A stretch of 47,500 nucleotides of DNA from Prorocentrum cordatum (lineage: Eukaryota; Sar; Dinophyceae; Prorocentrales; Prorocentraceae): contig CAUYUJ010016474.1 of NCBI GenBank assembly GCA_963575745.1, positions 1 through 47,500 on the forward strand. The letters are read 5' to 3'. The first letter of the stretch is position 1, and each line of letters begins with the position of its first letter. Below the pieces are notes generated by a model, which worked only from the letters and a program-made list of their open reading frames with translations, had not been told where the DNA came from and did not search any database. Shown here piece after piece: positions 1 to 10,781 of this stretch. The translations under genes and the position numbers were made by a program.

Positions 1-14
1 GATGATGATGAGGA

Positions 15-55
<41 letters not shown>

Positions 56-850
56 CTGATGATGATGATCAGGAGGAGGAGGAGGAGGAGGAGGAGAAGG
101 AGGAGCAGGATGATGAGGAGGAGGGGGGAAGATGAGGAGGAGGGGAAATGAGGAATATGAAGGGCGAGGATGATGCTGATGATGAAGAAGATGCTGCTGC
201 TGCTGATGCTGCTGCTGCTGATGATGATGCTGATGGTGTTGATGATGCCGCTGATGATGATGCTGCTGCTGATACTGCTGATGATGATGACCTAGACGAC
301 GATGCTGAAACTCAGTATGATGATGCTGCTGCTGATTATGATGCAGATTCTGCTGCTGCTGATGATGATGATGAGAAGGAGGAGGATCAGGAGGAGAAGG
401 ACGGCGGAGGAGGAGGAGGAGGAGAAGGAGGAGGAGAGGAGGAAAGGAGGAGGAGGAATGAGGAGGAGAGGAGGAGGAGGAGGAGGAGGAGGAGGGGAGG
501 GGGAGGAGGAGGAGGAGGAGGAGGAGGAGGAGGAGGAGGAGGAGGAGTACGAGGAGGAGGAGGAGGAGGAGGGGGAGGAGGAGGGGGAGGAAAGAGGAGG
601 AGGAGGAGGAGGGGCGCGCAGGGGGTCGGCGGACGCCGAGGAGGGGGAAAGAGAAGGAGGAGGAGGAGGAGGAGGTGGAAGAGGAGGAAGGGGGACCCTT
701 CCGTATTCTTCTCCTCCTCCTTCTACTCCTCCTCCTTCCCACCTCCCCCTCCTCCTCCGTCTCCTCCTCCTCCCCCTCCTCCTCCTCCTCCTCCTCCTTT
801 TTCTCATCGTTCTCCTTCTTCCGAAGGAGGGGAAAGGACGATCCCAGATC
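1..850. repeat. GAT/GCT then GGA, then CTC microsatellite block
   Basis: About 1-420 is GAT/GCT triplets, about 400-690 is GGA/GAG, and 708-815 switches to CTC on the same strand. The GGA and CTC stretches are therefore inverted relative to each other and could fold together. Long frames of Asp/Ala, Arg/Gly/Glu or Pro/Ser run through on both strands because the triplets contain no stops. I do not regard these as genes. Confidence 0.9.
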
Positions 851-1263
851 GGGTACATTTACCCTGAGGCTTTTCCGAGGTATCGGAAGTGTTTGACCAC
901 TTCAGACAAACAACTCCCAGCTATGAGCATTTCTGGTGTGCCTGGGCTTCTGCAGGCCCAGCGAAGACCTCTGCGGAGACGTCTGGGGACTTCCGGACGG
1001 AGGGGAGGGAGGATCCAGGATCGAGGACCCAGGCTTTTCACTTTTTCGGCGTCGAGGGTCGAGGACGTAGGTCCAGGATCCATGACCTAGGACCTCTGGT
1101 CTTTTCGGCCTCCTGGGGCGCCCTCGTGGCCACGGCTGGAGCCTCCTCGAAATAGCTAGTTAGTGAAACTCTTGCCAGGACGCGCCCCAGGAGAGGTCCG
1201 TGGTCTTGATTTTGACGAGGGCCCAGACGTGGATCCCATGAGGAGGGAGACGCGCCCACACTC
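851..1263. other. Intergenic spacer 3' of the RtcB gene
   Basis: Unique-looking sequence downstream of the minus-strand RtcB gene. Two imperfect copies of a short stretch ending in CTTTTTCGGC / TCTTTTCGGC (about 1010-1050 and 1075-1110) are the only internal structure I see. No convincing frame or poly-A signal. Confidence 0.5.
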
Positions 1264-2823
1264 TCAGAACCCCTTCATGTTGATCAAGGGCCGCAAGTGG
1301 TGAACGATCTCCACAAGGCTCCGCTGGTTGTGCATCACCTCGTTCAGGTCCTTGTAGGCCATCGGTGCCTCGTCCTTCACCTTCTCCGCGTAGCGCGAGT
1401 CCCAGACAATGCCGTGGGCCTTCATGTGGTCGAAGAACTGCTTGTTGCTAACGCTGCGAAACGCCTTGGCCCGGGACATGGACCTTCCTGCCCCATGGGA
1501 GCATGACTGCCAAGACTCTGCTTCCCCTTTGCCCCGGACGATGTAGGAGCCAGTGCCCATGCTGCCTGGGATGATGCCGAGCTGTCCCTTTCTAGCGCTG
1601 GTGGCGCCCTTCCTGGTCACCCACAACTTTTCCTCAATCTCAGCCCCAGTCTTCTCGTCGCGATGCCTGCAACTCTCGCACTCACAATAATTATGGTGTA
1701 TATTCACCATCTTGCTCCAGGAGGTGGACCTGCCCGTTTCCCTTTTAAGCACGTGCGCGAACGCCTCCATCATGAAGCGGCGGTTTTGGCGCGCGTAGGA
1801 TTGACAAAATGTCATGTCAGTCAAGTAATCCTTTCCTTCTTTTGACTTGATCTCCAGGTAAGCCAAAGCCTCGGGCTTTCCCCCGCACTGCCTGGCCGCG
1901 ACCTGGTCATAGTGCTGCGCGGTCACGTTCCCGATGTTGCGAGAGCCGCTGTGCAGCATCATCCACACTCTGTCGGCCTCGTCGTACACGAGTTCGACGA
2001 AGTGGTTGCCGCCGCCAAGGGTACCCAGCTGCCTGGTGTGCTTGGCGGCCAGCGTCTGCCGCAGCCAGCTGGTCGGCCGGTGCTCGCTGACCAGCTCGCG
2101 GACGGCGTCCTCCATCTCGCGGGTGCTCCTGCCGTGGGACTCGAAGCCCGTGGGTATCGTGGCCCTAAGGCCGCGCTGGATGGACAGCAACTGCTTCTCC
2201 GACAGGTCCCTGCGCAGCAGCGGCCCCTCGATGGGTACGGCGCACATGCCGCAGCCGATGTCCACACCCACAGCGTTGGGGCAGACGTAGTCCCGGGACG
2301 CGAACACTGAGCCGATCGTCGCCCCCTTTCCGAGGTGCACGTCTGGCATCGCGGAGACGTAGCCCACCGGCATGCGGCTGCGCGCCAAGTTCATGAGCTG
2401 CTCCCTGGTGCCCTCGTCGATGTCGTCCGTGTAGAGGTACACGGGCACGCCCCCTGGCACGTCTATTCTCCTGGGGAAGTCTGGGCCGTCGGCTTCTGCT
2501 CTGCCCGCGCCGGGCGCGGAGCCACTCCGCGGCGTGGAAGGCCCGACGGACGATCCCAGCACGGCGCCGCGCCGCGCCGCGGACGGCGAGGAGGGGGTGC
2601 GGCCCGAGAGGCTGAGGACGTCGAGGAAGGACGGCGCTGAGGCGGCTACGCGCAGGGGTGACCCTAGGCACTCTCGGCAAGAGTGACCTCTGGTGCACGG
2701 CGTCAGGGGGGCCGCGAGGGGGACAGATCCAAGCGCGCAAACAAGTGCCGAGAGGGGCCACTGTGGGCTCGCACCAGCGATCACCTCAGCGAAGGCCCAC
2801 TCAATTTTCGGGACGTGGCTCAA
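1264..2823 (-). CDS. rtcB: RtcB-family RNA ligase (tRNA-splicing ligase type), single uninterrupted frame
   Basis: RtcB enzymes join RNA 2',3'-cyclic phosphate (3'-phosphate) ends to 5'-OH ends using GTP and Mn2+, through a GMP-histidine intermediate. The 519-codon frame shows the family signatures in order: MPDVHLGKGATIGSV (from residue 159), GVDIGCGMC with metal ligands D188 and C191, GGGNHF with H274, LHSGSRN with H291, VNIHHNY with H376/H377, the RKGATSARKGQLGIIPGSMG region (404-422), and SCSHGAGR with H443, the expected guanylylated histidine. The frame ends RPLINMKGF, a normal RtcB C-terminus. The frame is open to 2823, but its first codon is TTG and there is no Met before the domain. 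The conserved part begins near residue 119, just after a CCCCAG acceptor-like site at about 2471. The mature exon may therefore start near 2470 (about 400 residues, the usual family length), with an upstream exon supplying the start. Odd point: an insertion at residues 380-400 contains CxCxxC. Family assignment is very secure; the N-terminus is not. Confidence 0.92.
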   Translation of the reverse strand: MSHVPKIEWAFAEVIAGASPQWPLSALVCALGSVPLAAPLTPCTRGHSCRECLGSPLRVAASAPSFLDVLSLSGRTPSSPSAARRGAVLGSSVGPSTPRSGSAPGAGRAEADGPDFPRRIDVPGGVPVYLYTDDIDEGTREQLMNLARSRMPVGYVSAMPDVHLGKGATIGSVFASRDYVCPNAVGVDIGCGMCAVPIEGPLLRRDLSEKQLLSIQRGLRATIPTGFESHGRSTREMEDAVRELVSEHRPTSWLRQTLAAKHTRQLGTLGGGNHFVELVYDEADRVWMMLHSGSRNIGNVTAQHYDQVAARQCGGKPEALAYLEIKSKEGKDYLTDMTFCQSYARQNRRFMMEAFAHVLKRETGRSTSWSKMVNIHHNYCECESCRHRDEKTGAEIEEKLWVTRKGATSARKGQLGIIPGSMGTGSYIVRGKGEAESWQSCSHGAGRSMSRAKAFRSVSNKQFFDHMKAHGIVWDSRYAEKVKDEAPMAYKDLNEVMHNQRSLVEIVHHLRPLINMKGF

Positions 2824-3331
2824 GGCTCCAGCGGCCGTTCGGGACGATTTGGGCCCCCCCCCGGAACGCTCGCGGCGAGGCGCAACTGCTGAGATGCATC
2901 CTGAGGCACCAACTCCTTCACCGCCTGGAACCGAAAAATCGTGACCGTAGCCGAACCGCAGACATCCGACGTCGTGATGTTTTCACCACGTGGCTCCCCA
3001 GGCGTCTGGACGCCTTCCCCCGCAATGGCATTTCATCCAGTCGTTTACGGTCCTGGAACCTGGTGAGGGCCCCCAGAGGCCGAAAATGGACAAAAGCCCT
3101 ACGTCGTGATTTGTTCTGGACGGGAGGATGTAAGGGTCTTACGCGTAGCCGAATAAAGGCGTTCGGGCGTTCGGCGGAGGATCGTGCCGCATCGCCGATG
3201 CATTGGCGACGTCGGCGGTGCGTCTGCGCCGTCGGCGTGCAGAACATCGGCCTCCACATCGAGCCGCATCGTCGATAGGTCGGCGATGCTCCGACCACAC
3301 TTACTTGGACTTTGTTTGGGAGGCCTGGACT
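2824..3331. other. Spacer 5' of the RtcB gene
   Basis: No supported gene. It holds one copy (3139-3158) of a short motif, TACGCGTAGCCGAATRAAG, that recurs at 3512-3530 directly beside the MITE, plus several short palindromes. This is where an upstream RtcB exon or promoter would lie, but I cannot identify either. Confidence 0.4.
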
Positions 3332-3333
3332 TA

Positions 3334-3511
3334 CAGTAGAGGCTCGACCACAAGAAACCTTCCACAAGAAATCCAACCCTGAGACCCCCGGACGTTCCTG
3401 CTGACTTTTGGCGCAGGAGCGCCACGCCCTCCACAGCAAAACCACCGGAACCCAAGAAACCCAAGGCACCTGGGAGGCAAACAGGGTGTCTCTTGGCATG
3501 GGTTTCCACTC
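3334..3511 (+). mobile_element. Tc1/mariner-like MITE, family A, copy 1
   Basis: A 178-bp element with imperfect terminal inverted repeats (left CAGTAGAGGCTCGACCACAA; right end reads inward as GAGTGGAAACCC), flanked by TA at 3332-3333 and 3512-3513. TA target duplication and CAGT ends are typical of Tc1/mariner MITEs. It aligns over its length with the copies at 13881-14056 and 40060-40234. The right half contains an internal inverted repeat, CCAAGAAACCC...GGGTGTCTCTTGG. It has no coding capacity. Confidence 0.8.
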
Positions 3512-3513
3512 TA

Positions 3514-4211
3514 CGCGTAGCCGAATGAAGTTGAGCAGGGACCGACTGTCCCGGCATTCCCAAAGGCCTACCACGACACGTTCTGAGAACCCAGAAATGC
3601 TCGAATGACAAGAACAATCTTCCTACAACATAGGCCCGACGTGCTAAAACAAGACAACCCCAGCCAGAAATGTTCCAACATAACATCCCGTGCAGACCAC
3701 AAGAGAAGGTTCTTAGCACATCCTTTGGTGGGCCTAGAAAGGCGAACCAGGACGCTCCGCCACTGCTTGCTGAAGGCGTCTTGCCCGAGGCCGGCGCGGC
3801 GGCGGGCACCTCCGCGGCGGCGCCAGCCGGCCGGCCGCCCGGCCGCGGCGCGGCGGAGGGCGCCGCCGCCTGGCCGCGGGGCCCGTCCGCGGCGGCCTCC
3901 GCGCCGCCGCCGAGGGGCCCGCCGCTCGTGGCGCGCGCGGCGCGAGGCCTGGCCGCCAGCGGGTCGTCGTCGACGTCGTCCACGACGCGCGGCTGCGCGC
4001 CAGAGCGGCCCCCGGGCAGGAGTGGCCCAGGGATCCTCCTCCTCCTCCTCCTCCTCCCCTTTCCTCCTCCTCCTCCACAATTACTCAATATGAATACTAC
4101 TCTCCCTCTTCCCCTGACGACGGCCTGGGAGTGTCCGACCCCCCCCCCGCGTACTGTTTTTTACACACAGGTTTCCCCGGAGTTGGGTCTTCGCCTGCAT
4201 TTTTTTCCAAA
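3514..4211. other. GC-rich spacer with short CTC run
   Basis: No supported gene. About 3780-4015 is extremely GC-rich (GCC/GGC-dominated) and 4028-4078 is a short CTC microsatellite. Open frames here come from composition. Confidence 0.5.
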
Positions 4212-4406
4212 GTGCTGCTCTCGCTGAGGCGCCGGCCTCACTTTCGGGCCCCGCTCGTTCCGACTCGTGCTCCCGCTGCAGCGCTGGCCTCATTTCCGTG
4301 CTTCCGCTCGTTTCGAATCGTGCTCCCGCTGCAGCGCTGGCCTCATTTCCGCGCTTCCGCTCGTTTCGACTCGTGCTCCCGCTGCAGCGCTGGCGTCATT
4401 TCCCGT
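4212..4406 (+). repeat. 53-bp tandem repeat, about 3.7 units
   Basis: Units begin at about 4212, 4265, 4318 and 4371. The core reads TCGTGCTCCCGCTGCAGCGC followed by TGGCCTCATTTCC. Units 2 and 3 are nearly identical, unit 1 is degenerate and the last is truncated. Confidence 0.9.
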
Positions 4407-4897
4407 GCCATGCCACGGCGTGCAATGCAATGCTAGGTTGATCCTACGCTGTGGGGTGCTCTTCTACGCCATGCCATGCCGTGCTCTACAATGCATCACG
4501 TACCCTTTCGGGATCATTGCCCTGCTCGACATCCGACTGTGCGAGTAAAGAGGGGATCTGCACCATGGTAAGGGATGGGAGGGAGGGGTAGGATGTCAGA
4601 TATGACGCGATCGCACCTAGCTTGTCCAACCCTCCTCCTCCTCCTCCTCCTCCAACCCTCCTCCTCCTCCTCCTCACCCACCTCGTCCTCCTCCTCCTCC
4701 TCCTCCTCCTCCTCCTCCTCCTCCTCCTCCATCCCTCCTCCTGCTCCTCCTCATCTATCCCTCCTCCTCGCACGTACCCAGAGAGGCGGCCGCGGTCCTT
4801 GACTCCGATCACCGCCGTCGGAGCTGGAACCGCACAGTGGCAGCCAGCGCGCGCTCTCTATGGGAAGAGAGCGACTCGAGCGAGGCTCGCTCGGCAT
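4407..4897. repeat. Spacer with CTC microsatellite (4628-4760)
   Basis: 4407-4500 contains short near-repeats of GCCATGCC and TGCAATGC. 4628-4760 is a CTC/TCC array, giving spurious Pro/Ser/Leu frames on plus and Glu/Arg frames on minus. No gene. Confidence 0.75.
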
Positions 4898-5926
4898 TCA
4901 GAGCATTATAGAGAAGTGTAGCAGCAGCAGGGATGGCGATGGAATCAAGAGACGGGCTCGAAAGACCAAGACGCTGGACAGGGCAGCCAGGGAGAGAAGG
5001 ACCTGGAGCACGAGAGCAAGAATGGACAGAAAGCGGGGACAGGACCAGTAGTGGCGGATGCAGTCGCCGCAACGGTCGAGGCCGTTCGGCACGCACCCTA
5101 GGATACACGAGCAACGGATCTGGAAGCGTTCGTCGGTCGTCCAGCCGCCGATCAGCAGCTTAAGGACGGCGCCTGCGATCGCAGGCGGGGCACGATTCAG
5201 AGTGGTGCGGACCTGGGGCCAGGGCCATGCTCGGATAACGGCCTCGGAGCAAGGGAGCCACGAGGAAAGACGAGCAACAAAGACGTCGACGAGAGGGTCA
5301 GGGAATCGCACCTCGAGCATAGCCTTGGCCAGGGCACCTTGAATTCTCAAGCTCTTTCTTCCAAACCCTCGGGCGTTGGCTGACTGACCTTGCTCAGGAA
5401 GAGGAGGAGGAGGGGGAGGGGGCGGGGGAAGCGCAGCAATCGCAGCAGCAGCGGAGGCGGAAAGGAGGTCACGCGAGGCAGGGGACGAGGTCACAAGGTC
5501 GCGCCCTATGGGTCTCGGGAAGGCCTGCGAGGCCGACTCCAGGAACTCCGCAAAGGATGGCTGGGACCAAAAAGGAGGGGACAGCTCGCCGCCGAGAACG
5601 CGTCGGTAGGGCTGGCAAGCATCCGCGGACCTACGAAGCAGCGGCATCAGAGTGCGCCAGGACTCGATCGTGACCAGGCTCGAACGGACGAGGGCCGCCG
5701 ACGTGGAAATCACCAGGCTCGAAAACGCAGGGCCGTTCCAGCGGCCAAGGTTAAACCAACCTCCCCTGGGAAGGGCACAATGTGCCGTGTGCCAGAGACG
5801 GGCCAGGAGAGCGGCTTCCTGGGCAGGGGCAGCGGCTGGCAACGGCATGAATTGCGCTACATAACTCAGAACAGATACTGCACGAGAGTTATAGTTGAGG
5901 GTCATGACGCGGTGCGGGGACGTCAT
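4898..5926 (-). mobile_element. C-terminal (post-RT) part of a LINE-like retrotransposon ORF
   Basis: An open 342-codon frame from ATG 5926 to stop 4898. Residues 11-70 (NYNSRAVSVLSYVAQF, then WFNLGRWNGPAFSS) and 75-92 match, from memory, the region downstream of the reverse-transcriptase palm in dinoflagellate non-LTR elements. Residues 272-297 hold a Cys/His cluster (C278, C286, C289, H292, C296, ending HYWSCPRF), the usual C-terminal zinc-knuckle of such ORFs. A proline run at 167-176 is probably an internal microsatellite expansion. The palm itself is absent: directly 5' of the start (5931-6057) lies a CTC array, so the element is truncated or interrupted there. Uninterrupted coding suggests a fairly recent insertion. 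This is not a host gene. Confidence 0.7.
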
Positions 5927-5930
5927 CTAT

Positions 5931-6002
5931 CCCTCCTCCTGCTCCTCCTCCTGCTCCTGCTCCTGCTCCTGCTCTTCCTCCTCCTCCTCCTCCTCCTCCT
6001 CC

Positions 6003-6037
<35 letters not shown>

Positions 6038-6180
6038 CTCCTGCTGCTGCTGCTGCCGCTCATGGCGGTCGAGGGAGATCCTGTGGCCATGCAAACCTTT
6101 CCTGCCCCTCCCACCCGGCAAAGACCTGGGTGGGATCCTCCTCCTCCTCCTCCTCCTCCTCCTCCTCCTCCTCCTCCATC
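5931..6180. repeat. CTC microsatellites abutting the LINE 5' edge
   Basis: 5931-6045 is a CTC/TCC array with a short CTG run at 6042-6056, and 6136-6178 is a second CTC array. About 80 bp of non-repeat sequence separates them. Confidence 0.9.
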
Positions 6181-6349
6181 ATCCCTCCCCATCCTCCTGC
6201 TCCTGCTGCAGCTCTTTCGCTGCAACTGCCGATTCTGCCCTGCTTCGGGCCCCGGAGCCTCACGCCTCGATCTGGCTCGGCAGATGCCGCAGAAAGACGG
6301 AGTCCAGTGCATCAGTCGAGCTTTTTCCTCGAGGTTGCCTTTTTGTTTG

Positions 6350-6467
6350 TGACGTCGGACCTCAGGGGACCTTTGGGTGCGCGGCTCAGCGTCGCATGCG
6401 GGTGCGGCATTGGCGGCCTGCATGCTCGGGCTCGGTCCACGCGCGCCCCCCCTGAGATCCGACGTCA
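6350..6467. mobile_element. Small element with 19-bp terminal inverted repeats
   Basis: The left end reads TGACGTCGGACCTCAGGGG and the right end, read inward on the minus strand, TGACGTCGGATCTCAGGGG: one mismatch over 19 bases, 118 bp end to end. No clear target duplication. It could be a MITE or a long-armed hairpin locus. No second copy was seen in this window. Confidence 0.55.
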
Positions 6468-6889
6468 GGAAAACTCTGCAACATCGTAAGACATCGCAGC
6501 CGGACCCCTGGACCCCTCTCTCGGCGGCACTCTTCGCCCCGCATCGATCTGCGAGGGCCCCCGAGGCCCGCCGCGAGGCGACGCATCGGCCCGCTCCGAG
6601 CAGCAGGCGGCGCCAGGACGGCAGGGCCCCGAAGGCCGCGCACGCCCCAGAGGCCACCCCGGCGGAGGGCCGCTCCCTGGCGCGCAGCCGAGATGTGCAC
6701 CGCCCGCCGCGACGCCAGGCGGCGCGCGGCTGCCGGCGGGCCCCCGGGCCCCAGCGGCGCTGGCGACCAGAGGCCGGCGAGGGCGCCGCGCGCGCCCGCT
6801 CGCGCGGCCGCCCGGAGGCGCATGGCGCGGAGCGCGAGCGCGCGGCCCCCCGGAGGAGGCGCGCCCCGTGCCAGCTCCTGCTGCTGCCG

Positions 6890-6932
<43 letters not shown>

Positions 6933-7439
6933 ATTCCTGGTGGTTCTCCTGCCTCGGGATGCGTTCCAGCATCTGCGCCTAGCCGAGCCTGTTTTGGTGA
7001 GGTATGGATCGTCCCGAACGGCCGCCAGAGAGCCGAATCATGACCCGAAAGCCAGGCGACCCTTTGTCGTCGTCTTCGTCTTCGTCCTCCTTTCCCCTGC
7101 CCTCACCTCTGCTCTTACTCCTTGTCCTGTGTTCTTCCACTCCTCCTCTCTGCATCACTCTCTGGCGCGCTCGGTTCCTGGAGTCTCCCAGCGCACGTCC
7201 ACCCTCATGCTGGGCTAATTGATAGGCTGCGTCATGCTGGTCAGCTTTGTTTGATTCCTCGATGCGCGGTAACGGTTCACACATGCCAAGCGATGTATTC
7301 CGACGCGTGTGCCAGGCCACCCAACTGGGTGCAGAAGCAAGGGGAGTACAATGGATATGTCAGGAGGGAGACGGATAGGAGGAAGAGGGGGGGATGAGGG
7401 AGGAGGAAGGAGTAGGAGGGGGGAGGGCAGGAGGGAGGG
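6468..7439. other. GC-rich spacer with GTC and TTC-rich runs
   Basis: 6540-6870 is strongly GC-rich with Arg/Ala-rich spurious frames on both strands. 6893-6932 is a (GTC) run and 7060-7095 a GTCTTC run. 7100-7380 is lower in GC and looks unique, but no frame there resembles a protein I recognise. Confidence 0.5.
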
Positions 7440-8100
7440 AGGGAGGAAAGGATGACGATGAGGATGAGGATGAGGATGATGATGATGCTGATGATGATGG
7501 TAATGAGGAGGAGGAGAAGGATGAGGAGGAGAAGGAGGAGGGGGAGGAGGAGGAGGAGGAGGAGGAGGGAGGAGGAGGAGGAGGAGGAGGAGGTGGAGGA
7601 GGAGGAGGAGGAGGAGGAGGAGCGCGAGATCGAAGCACTGCTTTTCAAGCGCGGCAGCGGTGGAAGTCCCCACAAGTTCACCAGCTCGCTCACGAGCACG
7701 GAGCGCATGGGACGCCCCGTCCGCCCGTCCTGGGTGCGAGGAGGAGGGGAGGAGGAGGGAGAAGGAGAAGGAGAAGGAGGAGGAGGAGGAGGAGGAGGAG
7801 GAGAGGAGGAGGAGGAAGGAGGAGGAGGAGGAGGAAGGGAGGAAGAGGAGGAGGGAGGAGGAGGGGAGGAGGAGGGAGGGAGGAGGGAGGGAGGAGGGAG
7901 GAGGAGGGAGGGGGAGAGGAGGGAGGGGAGGAGGGGGCGGGAGGAAGGAAGAGAAGGAGGAGGAGAAGGAGGAGGAGAAGGAGGAGGAGCAGGAGGAGGG
8001 GGAGGAGGAGGAGGAGGAAGAGAAGGAGGAGGAGGAGGAGGAGGAGAAGGAGGAGGGAGGAGGAGGGAGGAGCAGGAGGGAAAAGGGGGGAGGAGGAAAG
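7440..8100 (+). repeat. GAT then GGA/GAG microsatellite block
   Basis: 7452-7510 is GAT-rich, then GGA/GAG to 7620. 7621-7735 is a short unique interval, and 7736-8100 is again GGA/GAG. The purine strand is almost uninterrupted, so triplex-type structures are possible. No gene. Confidence 0.9.
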
Positions 8101-8282
8101 ACTGATGACGACAGGACTAAACAGGAGCAGGTGCGAGCCAATTGTCATGCGTGGTGGCCACTGCCACTCGTGAGTCTGGACTGATGCTTTATTGCGCAAG
8201 AAAAAAACATACAATCGGCGACCATTGGCAGAACGGCCTGTTCTGTGTGACAGCGGGACGACTCGAGGGAATCATGGGGATG

Positions 8283-8369
8283 ATGAAGAGAAGGAGGTGG
8301 GATGATCATGATGGAGGAGGAGATGATGAGGATGATGCTGCTGATGATGAGGATGCTGCCTCTGCTGCT

Positions 8370-8415
<46 letters not shown>

Positions 8416-8663
8416 CTGCTGGTGACGGTGCGGTTGCTTCTGATGATACGGATGATGGTGATTACGATGATGGTGATGGCGATGATGATGATGCTGCTGC
8501 TGCTGATGATGATGATGATGCTGGTGATGATGATGGTGGTGGTGATGATGATGGGTGGTGATGGTGGTGACGATGGCGATGCGGATGGTGATGCTGCTGC
8601 TGCTGATGATGCTGATGATGATGCTGATGTTGATGATGATGCTGCTGCTGATGCTGATGCTGA

Positions 8664-8729
<66 letters not shown>

Positions 8730-8735
8730 GAAGCA
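8283..8735 (+). repeat. GAT/GCT microsatellite block
   Basis: GAT and GCT triplets with minor GGT/GGC variants, preceded by a short unique spacer (8101-8282). Same composition as the start of the window. Asp/Ala, Met/Leu and Ile/Ser frames through it are not genes. Confidence 0.9.
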
Positions 8736-9769
8736 GAAGGGGGGAAGGAGACAGGAAGGAGGAGGAAGAAAAAGAGGAGTGAGGAATAGAGCCGGGGATG
8801 GGAAGGACAAAGGAGGATGGGGTGAAGGGAGGACGATCATGGGGAGGAAAGAGGGAAGACGATGGCGAGGATGGAAAGAAGAGAGAGGGATAGAGTGCAA
8901 CAGTTCGGCGGCCCGAAGTCCGTCTTGCGCGAGGGCTGCAAGCGCCCTCCGCGCCAACCTCATGTGGCGGGGTGTGCCGCGTGTGCGATCAGGGGTGGGG
9001 AGGTTGTTCTCCCCCCCTGGCGCGGTCGATGGGGACCCCGACTGGAAAGCAGAGGCGGGACGTGGCGATGAGGACGAGGCTCGCCCTTTCTGCGCGCTCG
9101 CAAACAGAGGGACGCCGGCTGTGCACACGCCTTGGCAGGCGTGCTGCGGCGCCCTGACAGTGGCGGCGCTGCCTTGGGCCTCCCCCCCGCGGCGGCCCAG
9201 AAGGAGGGCAGCGGAACAGGAGCCAACGGTTCGCGGAGCCCGCGGCGAGGGGGGAGAGGGCGCCAGCACTGGTGTGCCACGCTTTGAGCAGCAAGGAAGG
9301 CCTGGAGGTTGTCCTGGAGGGACGCCCAAAGGGAGGCGGCATGACGGAGGGCCTGCTGGACGCCGTCCCAGGCAGCTTGTGCTCGGCGGCACTGGTTTAG
9401 CACAGGAGCTGACTGTTCCTGGGTGTGCTGGAGAGAATAGGCGAGGTGGTGGGCTCATTGACGCAACGCGTCGGTACTAGCGATGGGAAGCGTTTTGCGG
9501 TCACCGTCGGGCTGCCGACAGGCCGCTGAAAGGTGCTGTGTGAATGATTGTCCACGGTCGGTTCGCTGGGAAACGGGGGGTGCCGAGTCTTGTGCCAGCA
9601 GCGGTCCGCGGCCGTGCGCTGCCCCCCGCACCCTGGTGGGAGGAGGAGCTTGCCCAGTGGTGGTGAAGCCTGGAAACGGCGGCCTGGTCCCCCCCCCCTG
9701 GCGCGCGTGATTGCGGCGGGGAATTTCGCGCTCCGCGGGGTCTATTTATCGGCCCCGGGGGTGAGGGCG
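8736..9769. other. Spacer downstream of the decayed LINE
   Basis: 8736-8900 is purine-rich. 8900-9769 is GC-rich and shows no intact gene. Minus-strand fragments could be the far 3' end of the LINE that starts upstream, but I see no diagnostic motif below about 9770. Confidence 0.4.
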
Positions 9770-10781
9770 TATGTTGATCGCGAGCTGACGCTAGAAGGCC
9801 GCGGCGTCTGGTGCGCGGCAGGAAGTCCCGCCGCTGCTGCTCGGCGATCGCGGTTTTCAGAGCAGCTCGCTCGGGCTCCCAGCGCGGGGGCATTTCCAGA
9901 CGGCGTGCTCCTGATGCTCTTCCTCTTGCATGCGCCATTTGCGCGGCGGGAATGGGCCGCCCGAGATGTCTACCCCGACCTTTCCCTGCTGGGCGTGGTG
10001 GTCCCGGCGGGGGGAATTGGTGAGGGGGCCGAGCTGGCGAGCCGTGCGTGTGGCCCTTGCCTCTAGTGCAATGTAGCCGCGTGTTGGCGAAGCAGTCGAG
10101 GCCGTGTTCGACCGCGGCGGCGGCCCCGGGGTCGCGTCTGGTGGTTGGGGCGCGTCGCAGGAAGGACCTTTTCCGTCGCGCGCGGAGCAGGTGCGTGAAC
10201 ATGACAGGGGTGGCCCAGTCGTCGCGCGTCGTGCCGTAGGTTGGCCCGCTCCAGTCGAGTTGGGCAGCAATTTGCCACGCTCTATCCACTGGGCCTCCGT
10301 CCTGGAAGGCTTGCGAGTGTCCGAGCAGCTCTGTGGCTCTGGCGTCGAGACGGGCGTCTCTCCGCGCTGGCCTTCCGAGTGCGTGATATCACTAAGTTCG
10401 ACAGCGTGCCCAGGGGAGACGATGGCGTAGAGGGCCAATCGTGAGGTCCACGATCTTCCTTTGGGCCTAATGGCCGCGAGCGCAGTGTTGTCATAGAAAT
10501 TTCTGGCACTCTGGCTGGGTGCTTGAATGTCGGTGCCAATGGTGCGCGTGCTGGCGACGATGGGTCTGGCCGCTCGAGCTCTCGCTTGCGTGCCTCCGGG
10601 GAGCCGTTCGGATCGCGGGGGCCTGGCGACGGCCCGTCGCGCCCTGGCGTCCGCGGTGGCCTCCAGGTTCAGCTGGGCGTCGTCCGTCGCAGGCGCTGCG
10701 TTGATGAAGCCCCCGGCGAGCTTGGCCTGGTGGCGAGCCTGCGTTGGTCGCCCGTGAAGCCAAGGAGAGCGGCCACCTGAA

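Noticed and set aside
2810-2822. GTGGCTCAAG near the 5' edge of the RtcB frame, similar to the leader 3' end
   Set aside because: Only nine bases match and it is on the plus strand, opposite to the gene.
7215-8214. Pro/Ser/Leu or Glu/Arg/Gly frames over the GGA block
   Set aside because: Pure microsatellite translation; open on both strands.
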